Assembly (NCBI GenBank): GCA_963972525.1
Contig: CAXAUZ010000001.1
Span: forward strand, 310,001 to 374,000
Length of the DNA stretch: 64,000 bases
Direction of reading: 5' to 3'
DNA from: Salinilacustrithrix sp003476595
GTDB lineage: Bacteria; Actinomycetota; Acidimicrobiia; Acidimicrobiales; Salinilacustritrichaceae
The notes under the pieces were generated by a model. That model was not told where the DNA came from, did not search any database, and saw only the letters and a program-made list of their open reading frames with translations. Shown here piece after piece: positions 37,354 to 45,798 of this stretch. Position 1 is the stretch's first letter; each line of letters opens with the position of its first letter. A program made the translations under genes and the position numbers.

Positions 37354-39060
37354 TTGCCCACACCACCACCGGACGCTGTCGAGCTCGACCTGCACCTGGC
37401 GACGCGCGTCCTGGAGCTGGTGCGGCGGATGCCGCACCTGGTCGGGCTCACCGACGGCACCGGTGAGGTGCTGTGGCTGAACGCGGCCGGCCGGCGCTTC
37501 GTCGGCGCCGAGCCCGGCCAGCACCTGACCACTGCCGACCTCTTCACCGAGGCCGTGTTCGACCGCTACTACGCCAGCATCAGGCCCGCCCTGGTGCGCG
37601 ATGGGGTGTGGACGGGCGAGCTGCCGGTGCGCCGCGCCGACGGATCCGAGGGCGTCGTCGACGTGGTGCTCACCGGCGACGTCGGGGCCGATGGCGAGGT
37701 CCGCTGGATCGGCGCGCTCGCCGTGGACGTCACCTCCCAGCACGAGCGGGAGGCCGAGCTGTCGCACCAGGCATCGCACGACCCCCTCACCGGTCTCGCC
37801 AACCGGGTGCTCCTGCTCGACCGACTCGACGTCGCCGTGTCCATCGCCACCCGGCTCGGCTCACCGGTGGCCGTCCTGACCCTCGACCTCGACGGGTTCA
37901 AGGCGGTCAACGACGAGTACGGCCACGCCGTGGGCGACCGCCTCCTCCAGCAGGTGACCGCCCGGATCCAGTCCGCGGTGCGACCCGCCGACACCGTGGC
38001 CCGGCTGGGCGGAGACGAGTTCGTCGTCATCGTGCACCCGCCCGAGGAGCGGTCGGCGGCCATGGCCGTCGCCGAGCGCATCCGGGACCAGATCGGAATG
38101 CTCGACTACATGGTCGGCGACCACCGGATCCGCGTCACCGCCAGCATCGGGCTCACCCTGTCCCAGCCGGGCGCGGCCGTCGAACCCGATGCGCTGCTCG
38201 CCGCCGCCGACCGCGGCATGTACCGGGCCAAGCGCAGCGGCGGCAACTGCGTCCGGGTCGCCGGCGGCGACCGACCGGGCATCCTCGGCCACGCCGAGGA
38301 CATGAGCGACCAGCTGGCCCGGGCACTCGCCGAGGGTCAGGTCGTCGCCGCGTTCGAACCGGTCGTCGACATCGAGACCCAGGAGCTGTGTGCCCTCCAG
38401 GTGCTGGCCCGCTGGGAGCACCCGGAGCTCGGACGACTGCCCGCCCGGAGCTTCGCCGAGGAGGCCCTCGTCACGGGCTACGCCGACCTCATCTGGTGGG
38501 CGGCCACCCGGCACGCCCTCCGGGCGGCGGCCGTCGCGCACCCCGACGTCCCGATCCACGTCACCCTGGCCACGTCCCAGCTCCGCGACGACGACGTCGT
38601 CGGCCGCCTCCGCGCCCTGCGGGACCTGGCCCCCGATGCCGACGTGCTCCTGCGGGTCGACGCCCACAGCGTGCTGGAGATCACCACCATGGGCCAGGAG
38701 GTCATCGACGTGCTCGGCGGGGAGGGGCTCCGGCTCGTGCTCAGCGGGCACGGGCGCCGGGGCCTCCCCCTCGGCCTGCTCGCCTCGCTCCCACTCGCCG
38801 CGGTCGAGCTGGACCCGTCGCTGGTGCAGGACGTGGCGGACAACCCGAAGGCGATCGCGCTGGCCACGCGCCTGGCCACCACCCTCGACGTGCCCTGCAT
38901 CGCGCAGGTGGACGACGCCGCCGAGCTCCCGCGCCTGGCGGTGCTCGGCGTGACGTCGGTGTCGGGGTGGGTGGCCGGCAGCGAGTGGGACGCCGACGAG
39001 CTGGCTGCCGAGATGGCAGCCCGGCGGGCTACTCGGCCCAGGCCTTCACCTTCTCGATGA
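37354..39060 (+). CDS. PAS-GGDEF-degenerate EAL protein (diguanylate cyclase)
   Basis: Signalling protein of about 568 residues. PAS-like domain first (HLVGLTDGTGEVLWLNAAGR), then GGDEF with DPLTGLANR, LDLDGFKAVND and an intact LGGDEFVVIV, so c-di-GMP synthesis is expected. The C-terminal EAL-like domain is degenerate: the EAL motif reads QVL in ALQVLARWEHP, and later metal ligands are missing, so it is probably a sensor or dead phosphodiesterase. No membrane segment. The start is uncertain: TTG 37354 is given because an ATG at 37213 would overlap the divergent hydrolase gene. The last 32 bp overlap the next convergent gene. Confidence 0.83.
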   Translation: MPTPPPDAVELDLHLATRVLELVRRMPHLVGLTDGTGEVLWLNAAGRRFVGAEPGQHLTTADLFTEAVFDRYYASIRPALVRDGVWTGELPVRRADGSEGVVDVVLTGDVGADGEVRWIGALAVDVTSQHEREAELSHQASHDPLTGLANRVLLLDRLDVAVSIATRLGSPVAVLTLDLDGFKAVNDEYGHAVGDRLLQQVTARIQSAVRPADTVARLGGDEFVVIVHPPEERSAAMAVAERIRDQIGMLDYMVGDHRIRVTASIGLTLSQPGAAVEPDALLAAADRGMYRAKRSGGNCVRVAGGDRPGILGHAEDMSDQLARALAEGQVVAAFEPVVDIETQELCALQVLARWEHPELGRLPARSFAEEALVTGYADLIWWAATRHALRAAAVAHPDVPIHVTLATSQLRDDDVVGRLRALRDLAPDADVLLRVDAHSVLEITTMGQEVIDVLGGEGLRLVLSGHGRRGLPLGLLASLPLAAVELDPSLVQDVADNPKAIALATRLATTLDVPCIAQVDDAAELPRLAVLGVTSVSGWVAGSEWDADELAAEMAARRATRPRPSPSR

Positions 39061-40069
39061 TCTCCAGGGGCTTGTCCCCCACCGGGGTGATCTGCAGGTG
39101 GGTGACGCCGGCGGCCTTGTAGGCCTGGATGCGCTCCTTGACCCAGCCCTCGTCGCCGACCATGGCGGTGGCGTCGAGGAAGTCGTCGGGCACCAGCGCG
39201 GCGGCCTCGTCCTTCTTGCCGTCGAGGTAGAGGTCCTGGATCTTCTCCGCCTCCTCCTCGTAGCCGTAGCGCTTGAAGATGTTGTTGTAGAAGTTCTTGC
39301 CCTTGGCCCCCATGCCGCCCACGTAGAGCGCGGTCATCGGGCGGGCGAAGTCGCGGATGCCGTCGGCCACGGACTTGTCGTCGGTGATGGCCACGGTGCC
39401 ACCGGCGGCGATCTGGAGCGGGCCGAGGTCGCTGCTGCGCTTGGCGAACCCGTCGTCGAGGTCGTCGCCCCACACGTCGCGGGCCTTGTCCGGGTGGAAG
39501 AACACCGGCAGCCAGCCGTCGGCGAGCTCGGCGGTCATGGACACGTTCCTGTGCCCGAGGCTGGCCACCCAGATCGGGATGTTCTCGCGCACGGGCCGGT
39601 TGATCAGCTTGAGCGGCTTGCCGAGGCCGGAGCCCTGGTCGGCCGGGAGCGGGAGCGTGTAGGCGTCGCCCTGGTACTCGAGGCGCTCGCGCCGCCAGAC
39701 GATGCGGCAGATGTCGATGAGCTCGCGGGTGCGGGTGAGGGGCTTGTCGTACTTGACCCCGTGCCAGCCCTCGATGACCTGGGGGCCGGAGGCACCGAGC
39801 CCGAGCACGAAGCGGCCCTGGGAGACGGCGTCGAGGCCGGCGGCGGTGGAGGCGGTGAGGGCCGGGGTGCGGGAGTAGATCGGGAAGATGCCCGACGCCA
39901 GCTCCGTGGTCTCGGTCTTGGCGGCGAGGTAGCCGAGGATGCTGACGGCGTCGAAGCTGTACAGCTCGGCCACCCAGATCATGTCGACGCCGGCCTTCTC
40001 GTAGTCGGCGGCGGTGGCGGCGGCCTGCACCGGGTCACCCGAGTAGTTGAGGGTCATGGAGAGCTTCAT
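39029..40069 (-). CDS. LLM-class F420-dependent oxidoreductase
   Basis: Luciferase-like monooxygenase fold, 346 residues. N-terminal MKLSMTLNYSGD and DYEKAGVDMIWVAELYSFD are typical of actinobacterial F420-dependent members, as are GRFVLGLGASGPQV and WVASLGHRNVSMTAELADGW. F420 use is inferred from family resemblance. It lies 58 bp downstream of a TetR gene on the same strand, with an operator-like palindrome between. Its Shine-Dalgarno sequence sits in the loop of a small hairpin. Confidence 0.85.
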   Translation of the reverse strand: MKLSMTLNYSGDPVQAAATAADYEKAGVDMIWVAELYSFDAVSILGYLAAKTETTELASGIFPIYSRTPALTASTAAGLDAVSQGRFVLGLGASGPQVIEGWHGVKYDKPLTRTRELIDICRIVWRRERLEYQGDAYTLPLPADQGSGLGKPLKLINRPVRENIPIWVASLGHRNVSMTAELADGWLPVFFHPDKARDVWGDDLDDGFAKRSSDLGPLQIAAGGTVAITDDKSVADGIRDFARPMTALYVGGMGAKGKNFYNNIFKRYGYEEEAEKIQDLYLDGKKDEAAALVPDDFLDATAMVGDEGWVKERIQAYKAAGVTHLQITPVGDKPLEIIEKVKAWAE

Positions 40070-40074
40070 AGGTG

Positions 40075-40093
40075 GTTCTTCCTACCACCACCG
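40075..40093 (-). promoter_or_regulatory. hairpin exposing the ribosome binding site of the F420 gene
   Basis: On the minus strand GGTGGT-AGGAAGA-ACCACC forms a 6-bp stem with the purine-rich AGGAAGA in the loop, a few bases before the ATG (40069). The geometry presents the site in an open loop; whether it has a regulatory role is unknown. Confidence 0.4.
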
Positions 40094-40101
40094 GCAGTCC
40101 T

Positions 40102-40117
40102 GGTAACGCGCGTTGCC
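40102..40117. promoter_or_regulatory. operator-like palindrome GGTAACGCGCGTTGCC
   Basis: Sixteen-base inverted repeat with one mismatch, between the TetR gene and the F420 oxidoreductase. The same motif (GGCAACCCGCGTTGCC) lies on the promoter of the acyl-CoA dehydrogenase at 52053-52068. Likely bound by the adjacent TetR protein. Confidence 0.55.
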
Positions 40118-40127
40118 CGCTTCGGGG

Positions 40128-40790
40128 CTACGCGGACCAGCCGAGGAGCCCCTCCAGGCCGGGTAGCACCAGGGCCGTGTACAGGTCGGCGAGCTCGGCG
40201 GCGGGGCGATCGGGGTGCCGGCTCCACCACCGACCGAGGGCCTCGAACGCGCCGTTCATCGCGGTGGCCACGGCCTCGACCAGCTCGGGCTCCACCGTCG
40301 CGCCGCCGGCCTGTGCGGTGGCTGCGAGCTGGGCGGCGACGAAGCCGTCCTGGCGGGCTCGGATCGCCTCGATGGCCGCCGAGGCGGGGGCATCGTCGGA
40401 TGCCAGCAGCGCGTCCCACAGCGCACGGCGCTCGCCGATGAACTCGAACCAGGCGAGCGCACCGGCCCGCAGCCGGGTGGCGTCGCCGTCGCCGGCATCG
40501 AGCACCGCCTGCGCGACCCGGGCGGCGAGGGCATCGGCGGCCCGGGCCATGCACGCCTCGAAGACCTCGTGCTTGGAGCCGACCAGCTCGTAGACGATCG
40601 GCTTGGTCACGCCGGCGCCGGCCGCGACGTCGTCCATCGAGGTGGCGGCGTAGCCCTGCGCCACGAAGAGCTGCTCGGCCACGGCCAGGAGCTGGCGCCG
40701 GCGCAGGTCCCGGGGCACGCGCCCGTGGGGGTGCGACCGCACCTCGGCCTCGATGGCGCGCAGCTCCACGGTGCCCGGACTCGACTCCAC
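40128..40790 (-). CDS. TetR-family transcriptional regulator
   Basis: Repressor of 220 residues. The N-terminal helix-turn-helix is clear: RRQLLAVAEQLFVAQGYAAT, then SMDDVAAGAGVTKPIVYELV with the recognition helix and YELVGSKHEVF in the place of the usual YxxFxxK. The remaining helical domain binds an unknown ligand; acyl-CoA is possible since a matching operator controls an acyl-CoA dehydrogenase. The GTG at 40790 lies 6 nt after TACCCT (40802-40797), so the protein begins MESSPGTVEL. Confidence 0.88.
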   Translation of the reverse strand: MESSPGTVELRAIEAEVRSHPHGRVPRDLRRRQLLAVAEQLFVAQGYAATSMDDVAAGAGVTKPIVYELVGSKHEVFEACMARAADALAARVAQAVLDAGDGDATRLRAGALAWFEFIGERRALWDALLASDDAPASAAIEAIRARQDGFVAAQLAATAQAGGATVEPELVEAVATAMNGAFEALGRWWSRHPDRPAAELADLYTALVLPGLEGLLGWSA

Positions 40791-40853
40791 CGGCCGAGGG
40801 TACGACCGGCGTCGACACGACCCCAACCGGCTCCGATCGGGAAGACTCGGGGC

Positions 40854-41849
40854 GTGGCGCCCGGCATCCCCGTCATCGACTGCGTCGACGCGCTCGCCGG
40901 CGGCGACGCAACGGGGGCCGCCGCCGCGATCGATGCCGCCTGCCGCGAGCACGGGTTCTTCGTCGTCACCGGCCACGGCATCGATCCCACGCTGCTGACC
41001 GACCTCGACCGGACCGCCCGCGACTTCTTCGCCCGCCCCGCCGCCGAGAAGGCCGCCATCGCCATGGCGCGCGCCGGCGCGTCGTGGCGGGGCTGGTTCC
41101 CGCCCGGCGGCGAGCTCACCGGCGGCGTGCCCGACGGAAAGGAGGGCATCTACTTCGGCCGGGAGGACGGCCCCGACCACCCGCGCGTCCGCGCCGGCAC
41201 GCCGCTGCACGGCGCCAACCTGTTCCCCGCCGAGCCCGGCGAGCTCGCCCCGCTCGTGCTCGAGCTGCTCGACCGCCTCACCGAGCTCGGCCAGGGGGTG
41301 CTCGAGCTCGTCGCCCTCGGCCTCGGGCTGGAGCGGGAGTGGTTCCGCCGCCACCTCACGGCCGATCCCACGATCCTGTTCCGCATCTTCCACTACCCCC
41401 CGGCCGGAACCGTGCCGGAGGCGACCTGGGGCGTCCAGGAGCACACCGACTACGGGCTGCTCACCCTGCTCGCCCAGGACGACGTCGGCGGCCTCGAGGT
41501 CCGCACGCCGACTGGCTGGGTCGAGGCGCCACCCGTCCCCGACTCCTTCGTGTGCAACCTCGGCGACATGCTCGAGCGGGTGACCGGCGGCGTCTACCGA
41601 TCGACCCCCCACCGGGTGCGCCGACCCCCACGAGGGCGCCTGTCGTTCCCCTTCTTCCTCGATCCGTCCTGGGACGCCGAGATCGTCCCGGTGCCCGGCT
41701 TCGGCGACACCGGTGCGCCCGCACCGCCGCGGTGGGACGGTCGGTCCGTGTTCGACTGGGACGGCACCTACGGCGAGTACCTGAGCGACAAGGTGGCCCG
41801 GGTCTTCCCCGACCAGGCTGCGGCTCTTCAGGAGCCGAAGGGCTCGTAG
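40854..41849 (+). CDS. 2-oxoglutarate/Fe(II)-dependent dioxygenase (isopenicillin N synthase-like)
   Basis: Enzyme of 331 residues with the DIOX_N plus 2OG-FeII_Oxy layout. N-terminal REHGFFVVTGHGID; Fe ligands in QEHTDYGLLTLL (HxD) and STPHRV (distal His); 2-oxoglutarate-binding RLSFPFFLDP (RxS). Substrate unknown. The GTG lies 6 nt after AAGACT. Divergent from the TetR gene; its last 22 bp overlap the selenoprotein gene. Confidence 0.87.
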   Translation: MAPGIPVIDCVDALAGGDATGAAAAIDAACREHGFFVVTGHGIDPTLLTDLDRTARDFFARPAAEKAAIAMARAGASWRGWFPPGGELTGGVPDGKEGIYFGREDGPDHPRVRAGTPLHGANLFPAEPGELAPLVLELLDRLTELGQGVLELVALGLGLEREWFRRHLTADPTILFRIFHYPPAGTVPEATWGVQEHTDYGLLTLLAQDDVGGLEVRTPTGWVEAPPVPDSFVCNLGDMLERVTGGVYRSTPHRVRRPPRGRLSFPFFLDPSWDAEIVPVPGFGDTGAPAPPRWDGRSVFDWDGTYGEYLSDKVARVFPDQAAALQEPKGS

Positions 41850-42904
41850 TACGTCTCGGGGCCGAGGCGACGCACCTCGTCCAGCCAGGACGTGCCGTAC
41901 ACCTCGTTGTCGGCCTGGATCAGGTCGCTCGGCTGGCCCTCGGGCGTGGTCACGAAGGTCCACGCCTGGCGCTTGTAGGTCCAGTTCTCGGGGTGCAGCT
42001 CGTGGGCCCGCTTGAACCAGGCCACGGCGTCGTCGGGGTGCCCGGCCCGGTGCAGGTGCTGGCCGAGCTCGAAGGCAGCGGCCGCCTCGGCGTGCTCGCG
42101 CGGGCGGGGGCGCGATGCCTCCACCACCTGGTCGGGCGAGAGGGCCCAGCGGCTGTCGGCGCCGTGCTCGACCCAGTCGCGCATCGCTTCCAGGTAGGTG
42201 GCGGCGTCGACGTTGAACTTCTGCAGCTCGGTGAGCATCTCGCCGAGGTAGCCCATGTCGGGCGTGACCTCGATCTGGCGGAGGTCGGACACCTTCACGT
42301 GCGCGGGGTGCGACGGGCGCACGACCATGCCGGCCTCGTCGATCCACACGGCGTTGGGCACGTTGACGAAGCCGAAGCGCTCGGCCGAGACGTGGGCCTC
42401 GTCGATCAGTGACGGGTGCTCGGGCGAGGCCTTGGCGATCCACGGGCCCGCCGCGGCGACCCCGCCGGTGTCGAGTGCGACGGTGACGACCTCGACGCCC
42501 TTCGGTGCCAGCTCGGTGCGCAGTGCCTGCCACACGGGCAGGTCATCGCGGCAGCCTCACCACGACGCCCAGGCGACCAGCAGCACCTTCTTGCCGTGCA
42601 GCGAGGACAGGCGGAACGGGTTGCCGTCGGCGTCGGGCAGCTCGAGCTCGGGCGCCTCGGCGGTCTCGAGGGCCCGTCCGACGACGGTGGCGGGCCCCAG
42701 CGCCACCAGGCCGTGGTCGTCGTCGCGCAGCACGGGCATGCCCAGGCGGTCGGCGAGCACGCTGACGTCGAGACCACCGTCGACGTGGACGTCGTCGGGC
42801 AGGGGCACGCACATGTCCGCCCGACACGCCCCCTCGGGCTTCACGGCCCAGCCCGTGGCGGCGGCGAAGGCCGCCGGGTCCGTCGTCGTCGAGGTCAGGA
42901 GCAC
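41828..42904 (-). CDS. thioredoxin-fold selenoprotein (Sec at codon 116) with C-terminal TPR-like region
   Basis: Reads as 358 residues if TGA at 42557-42559 is decoded as selenocysteine. Residues 1-80: unassigned region with Cys27 and Cys32 (GACRADMCVPLP). Residues about 85-205: redoxin/TlpA fold, with LPDADGNPFRLSSLHGKKVL, the active site WASW-U-G-C-RDD (Sec116, Cys118), VALDTGG, and FGFVNVPNAVWIDEAG (cis-Pro loop). Residues about 225-340: helical, TPR-like (EHAEAAAAFELGQHLHRAG). The frame is intact on both sides and the protein motif is uninterrupted across the TGA. A hairpin 14 nt after the TGA fits the bacterial SECIS. The GTG at 42904 is 6 nt after TACGAT (42916-42911). A conventional annotator would split it in two. 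Probable thiol-disulfide or peroxide redox enzyme in the cytoplasm. Confidence 0.8.
42526..42542 (-). promoter_or_regulatory. putative bacterial SECIS element
   Basis: On the minus strand, 14 nt after the TGA: CCTGCC-CGTGT-GGCAGG, a perfect 6-bp stem with a 5-nt loop. G is the second loop base. The loop begins 20 nt after the TGA. Bacterial SECIS rules ask for a small apical loop with G in its first two bases, 16-37 nt from the UGA; all are met. Confidence 0.65.
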
Positions 42905-42910
42905 GGCGGC

Positions 42911-42916
42911 ATCGTA
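42911..42916 (-). promoter_or_regulatory. -10 hexamer TACGAT of the selenoprotein gene
   Basis: TACGAT on the minus strand, 6 nt from the GTG at 42904, fixing that start among several possible upstream codons. Confidence 0.55.
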
Positions 42917-43068
42917 GGTCGGCAGCGACGCGCCCGTGCGGCGAGACCCTTCGACACGGATCCGCCACCGATTCGCAACGCGTTCGTCATGATGTGTCAC
43001 ACTCGCAGGAGCAGCCGCACCCATGCGCCGGCCCCCGCCGGCGCCCGCACCCTGCCCGGGAGACATCA

Positions 43069-44325
43069 GTGCCCACCGCCCTCCGTCGTGCCGCCGTCGC
43101 GATCCTCGCCCTCCTCGCCGTCACCGGCCTGGCCTCGACCCCGGCCGTCGCCTCCGTCGCACCCGACGCCGAGACCGCGGTCCGGGACATCGTGTTCCCC
43201 GTCGACGGCGAGTACCGCTACACCGACACCTTCGGCGCGTGCCGCTCGGGCTGCGCCCGCGCCCACGCCGGCACCGACATCATGACGCCGAAGCTGACGC
43301 CGCTCGTCGCCGCCACCGACGCCACCGTCACCTGGCTGAAGGACACCGCCACACCCGACGGCTCCCAGGGCAACTACCTGATGCTGGTGGACGCCGAGGG
43401 CTGGGAGTACTGGTACATCCACATCAACAACGACTCCCTCGGCACCGACGACGGCGCCAACCCGAGCGAGTGGATCTTCGCCCCCGGCATCGAGCGCGGG
43501 GCCACGGTCAAGGCCGGCGAGCTCGTCGCCTACGCCGGCGACTCCGGCAACGCCGAGCACAGCGGGTCGCACCTCCACTTCGAGATCCACAAGCCCGACG
43601 GGTCGACGATCAACCCGTACCGCTCCCTGCAGGCCGCCGAGCAGGGCCCAGCCGCCACGCAGGACACCGCCTCCCCGCAGTACGTCACCTCCCCCGAGCA
43701 CGAGCGCTTCGTCCGCGCCCTCTCGGTCGACTTCCTCGACCGTCCGGCCTCCGACGACGAGGTCGCCCGCCACGCCGGCGCCCTGGCCCGCGGCGAGTCC
43801 CGTGCCTCGGTCGTGGACGCCTACGCCAGCTCCGACGAGTGGGTGTCCGCACTGGTGACGGGCTTCTACGAGTCCACCCTCGAGCGCCAGCCCGACGCCG
43901 ACGGCCTGCGCCACTGGATCGACGCCATCGCGGACGGCATGACGCCCGCCGAGGTCGCCTCCCACTTCTACGGCAGCGCCGAGTACTTCGCCGCCTCGGG
44001 CGACAGCGAGGCCTGGGTCCGCGACCTCTACCGGGAGATCGTGCAGCGCGAGCCCGATGCCGACGGCCTCGACCACTGGGCCGGCCAGGCCGACGACGGG
44101 GTGGCGCTGTCCACGATCGCCTCGACGTTCTACGCGTCGGCCGAGTCCCGCCAGACCCGCGTCGTCGGGCTCTACGACGCCCTCCTCGACCGGACGCCGG
44201 ACCCCGGCGGGCTCGCCCACTGGGCCGAGCGCCTCCTCGACGGCCGCGACATCGAGCTCGCCGTCGTGCTCGCCGTGAGCCCCGAGTACCACCAGCTCGC
44301 CCAGCAGCGCACCGACCTCGGCTGA
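43069..44325 (+). CDS. M23 peptidase with DUF4214 repeats (paralog 1)
   Basis: Secreted protein of 418 residues. Signal peptide TALRRAAVAILALLAVTGLA with cleavage near residue 28. Residues about 35-195: LytM/M23 zinc endopeptidase, with HAGTDIMTPK (His ligand and Asp) near 65 and GSHLHFEIH near 167. Residues about 215-418: DUF4214 units (VTGFYESTLERQPDADGLRHW, FYGSAEYF repeated), a module linked to S-layer or surface attachment. GTG with GGGAG 6 nt upstream. Probably cuts or binds peptidoglycan outside the cell. A near-identical paralog follows. Confidence 0.88.
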   Translation: MPTALRRAAVAILALLAVTGLASTPAVASVAPDAETAVRDIVFPVDGEYRYTDTFGACRSGCARAHAGTDIMTPKLTPLVAATDATVTWLKDTATPDGSQGNYLMLVDAEGWEYWYIHINNDSLGTDDGANPSEWIFAPGIERGATVKAGELVAYAGDSGNAEHSGSHLHFEIHKPDGSTINPYRSLQAAEQGPAATQDTASPQYVTSPEHERFVRALSVDFLDRPASDDEVARHAGALARGESRASVVDAYASSDEWVSALVTGFYESTLERQPDADGLRHWIDAIADGMTPAEVASHFYGSAEYFAASGDSEAWVRDLYREIVQREPDADGLDHWAGQADDGVALSTIASTFYASAESRQTRVVGLYDALLDRTPDPGGLAHWAERLLDGRDIELAVVLAVSPEYHQLAQQRTDLG

Positions 44326-44450
44326 CCGGAACCCGTCCGAACCGGACAGAAGGTCCCGATCCAGCAGGACCATCGGCCCGACATCCTCAACCCGGCCCGT
44401 CGGGCGACCGATGGGACCAGGTCATGCACCAGCTGGGATCGAGGACGTCC

Positions 44451-45707
44451 ATGTCACCCCTCCGCCGGACCATCGCCGCCGCGGTGGTCACCCTCACCGC
44501 GCTCACCGGGCTGGTCCCGCTGGGCGCCACGCCGGCCGGCGCCGGCACCGTCGCCGCCGACGCCGAGACCGCGGTCCGCGACATCGTGTTCCCCGTCGCC
44601 GGCACGCACTCCTACAGCGACACCTTCGGCGCGTGCCGCTCGGGCTGCTCCCGCGGGCACGAGGGCACCGACATCATGACGCCCAAGCTGACGCCGCTCG
44701 TCGCCGCCCGCGACGCCACCGTCACCTGGTTGAAGGACACCGCCACGCCCGACGGCTCCCAGGGCAACTACCTCATGCTCCGGGACTCCGACGGCTGGGA
44801 GTACTGGTACATCCACATCAACAACGACTCCCCCGGCACCGACGACGGCGCCAACCCGAGCGAGTGGATCTTCGCCCCCGGCATCGAGCGCGGGGCCACG
44901 GTCAAGGCCGGCGAGCTCGTCGCCTACGCCGGCGACTCCGGCAACGCCGAGTGGACCGGCTCGCACCTGCACTTCGAGATCCACAACCCCGCCGGCGAGG
45001 TCATCAACCCGTACCGCTCCCTGCAGGTGGCGCCGCACGTGCCGGCTCCCCTCGTCATCGGCACCTCACCGGTGACGATCGCCCGCCAGGCCTTCGTCGA
45101 GGCGCTGTCGCAGGACTTCCTCGGGCGCGGGGCCACGGACGTCGAGCTGGCGACCATGGTCGCCGACCTCGCCGCCGGCACCGGCCCGGCCACCATCGTG
45201 CGCCGCTTCGCCGGCTCCGAGGAGTGGGTGCGCACCCTGGTCGAGGGCTACTACCGCTCGACCCTGGGACGGGCCGGCGACGCGGACGGCACCGCCCACT
45301 GGATCTCGGTCATCCGGGCCGGACGGACGCCGGCGAGCGTCGCCGCCGACTTCTACGGCAGCGCCGAGTACCACCGCCTCGCCGGCGGGACCGACGCGGC
45401 ATGGATCACCGACCTGTACGACGAGCTGCTCCTGCGCGCCCCGGAGCCCGGTGGCGTGCAGTACTGGGTGGACCAGCTGGCCGCCGGGAAGTCCCGCCAC
45501 GACGTGTCGCTGGCCTTCTACCAGTCGCTCGAATCCCGCCTGACCCGGGTCGACGGGCTCTACGACGCCCTCCTCGGACGGACGCCCGACGCCCGGGGCC
45601 GGGTCCACTGGGCCGAGGTGCTGCTCGACGGCCAGGACCTGCGCCTGGCGGAGTTCCTGGCCAGCAGCGGCGAGTACTTCGGCCGGGCCGGCACCCGCTT
45701 CGGCTGA
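44451..45707 (+). CDS. M23 peptidase with DUF4214 repeats (paralog 2)
   Basis: Same length (418 residues) and layout as the preceding gene: signal peptide RRTIAAAVVTLTALTGLVPL, M23 domain with HEGTDIMTPK and GSHLHFEIH, then DUF4214 units. The catalytic domain is almost identical in both genes down to the DNA, whereas signal and C-terminal halves differ much more. ATG 44451 chosen for the GAGG 6 nt before it; the in-frame ATG at 44424 lacks a site. The gap 44326-44450 holds no gene. Confidence 0.88.
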   Translation: MSPLRRTIAAAVVTLTALTGLVPLGATPAGAGTVAADAETAVRDIVFPVAGTHSYSDTFGACRSGCSRGHEGTDIMTPKLTPLVAARDATVTWLKDTATPDGSQGNYLMLRDSDGWEYWYIHINNDSPGTDDGANPSEWIFAPGIERGATVKAGELVAYAGDSGNAEWTGSHLHFEIHNPAGEVINPYRSLQVAPHVPAPLVIGTSPVTIARQAFVEALSQDFLGRGATDVELATMVADLAAGTGPATIVRRFAGSEEWVRTLVEGYYRSTLGRAGDADGTAHWISVIRAGRTPASVAADFYGSAEYHRLAGGTDAAWITDLYDELLLRAPEPGGVQYWVDQLAAGKSRHDVSLAFYQSLESRLTRVDGLYDALLGRTPDARGRVHWAEVLLDGQDLRLAEFLASSGEYFGRAGTRFG

Positions 45708-45726
45708 CCGCGAGCGGCTTCGCGTT

Positions 45727-45755
45727 CGCCGACGGATGCTCCGCATCCATCGGCG
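45727..45755 (+). terminator. hairpin after the second M23 gene
   Basis: CGCCGACGGATGC (45727-45739), loop TCC, GCATCCATCGGCG (45743-45755): 13-bp stem with one C-A mismatch, 20 nt after the stop. No U tract follows. Confidence 0.55.
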
Positions 45756-45798
45756 CGGTGACCGGCCGATGGCGGTGCGGCGCGGCCAAGATGGCCGG

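Noticed and set aside
44326..44450. Search for a third gene or attachment site between the M23 paralogs
   Set aside because: Only short unsupported frames and weak inverted repeats; no direct repeat or integrase suggests mobility.
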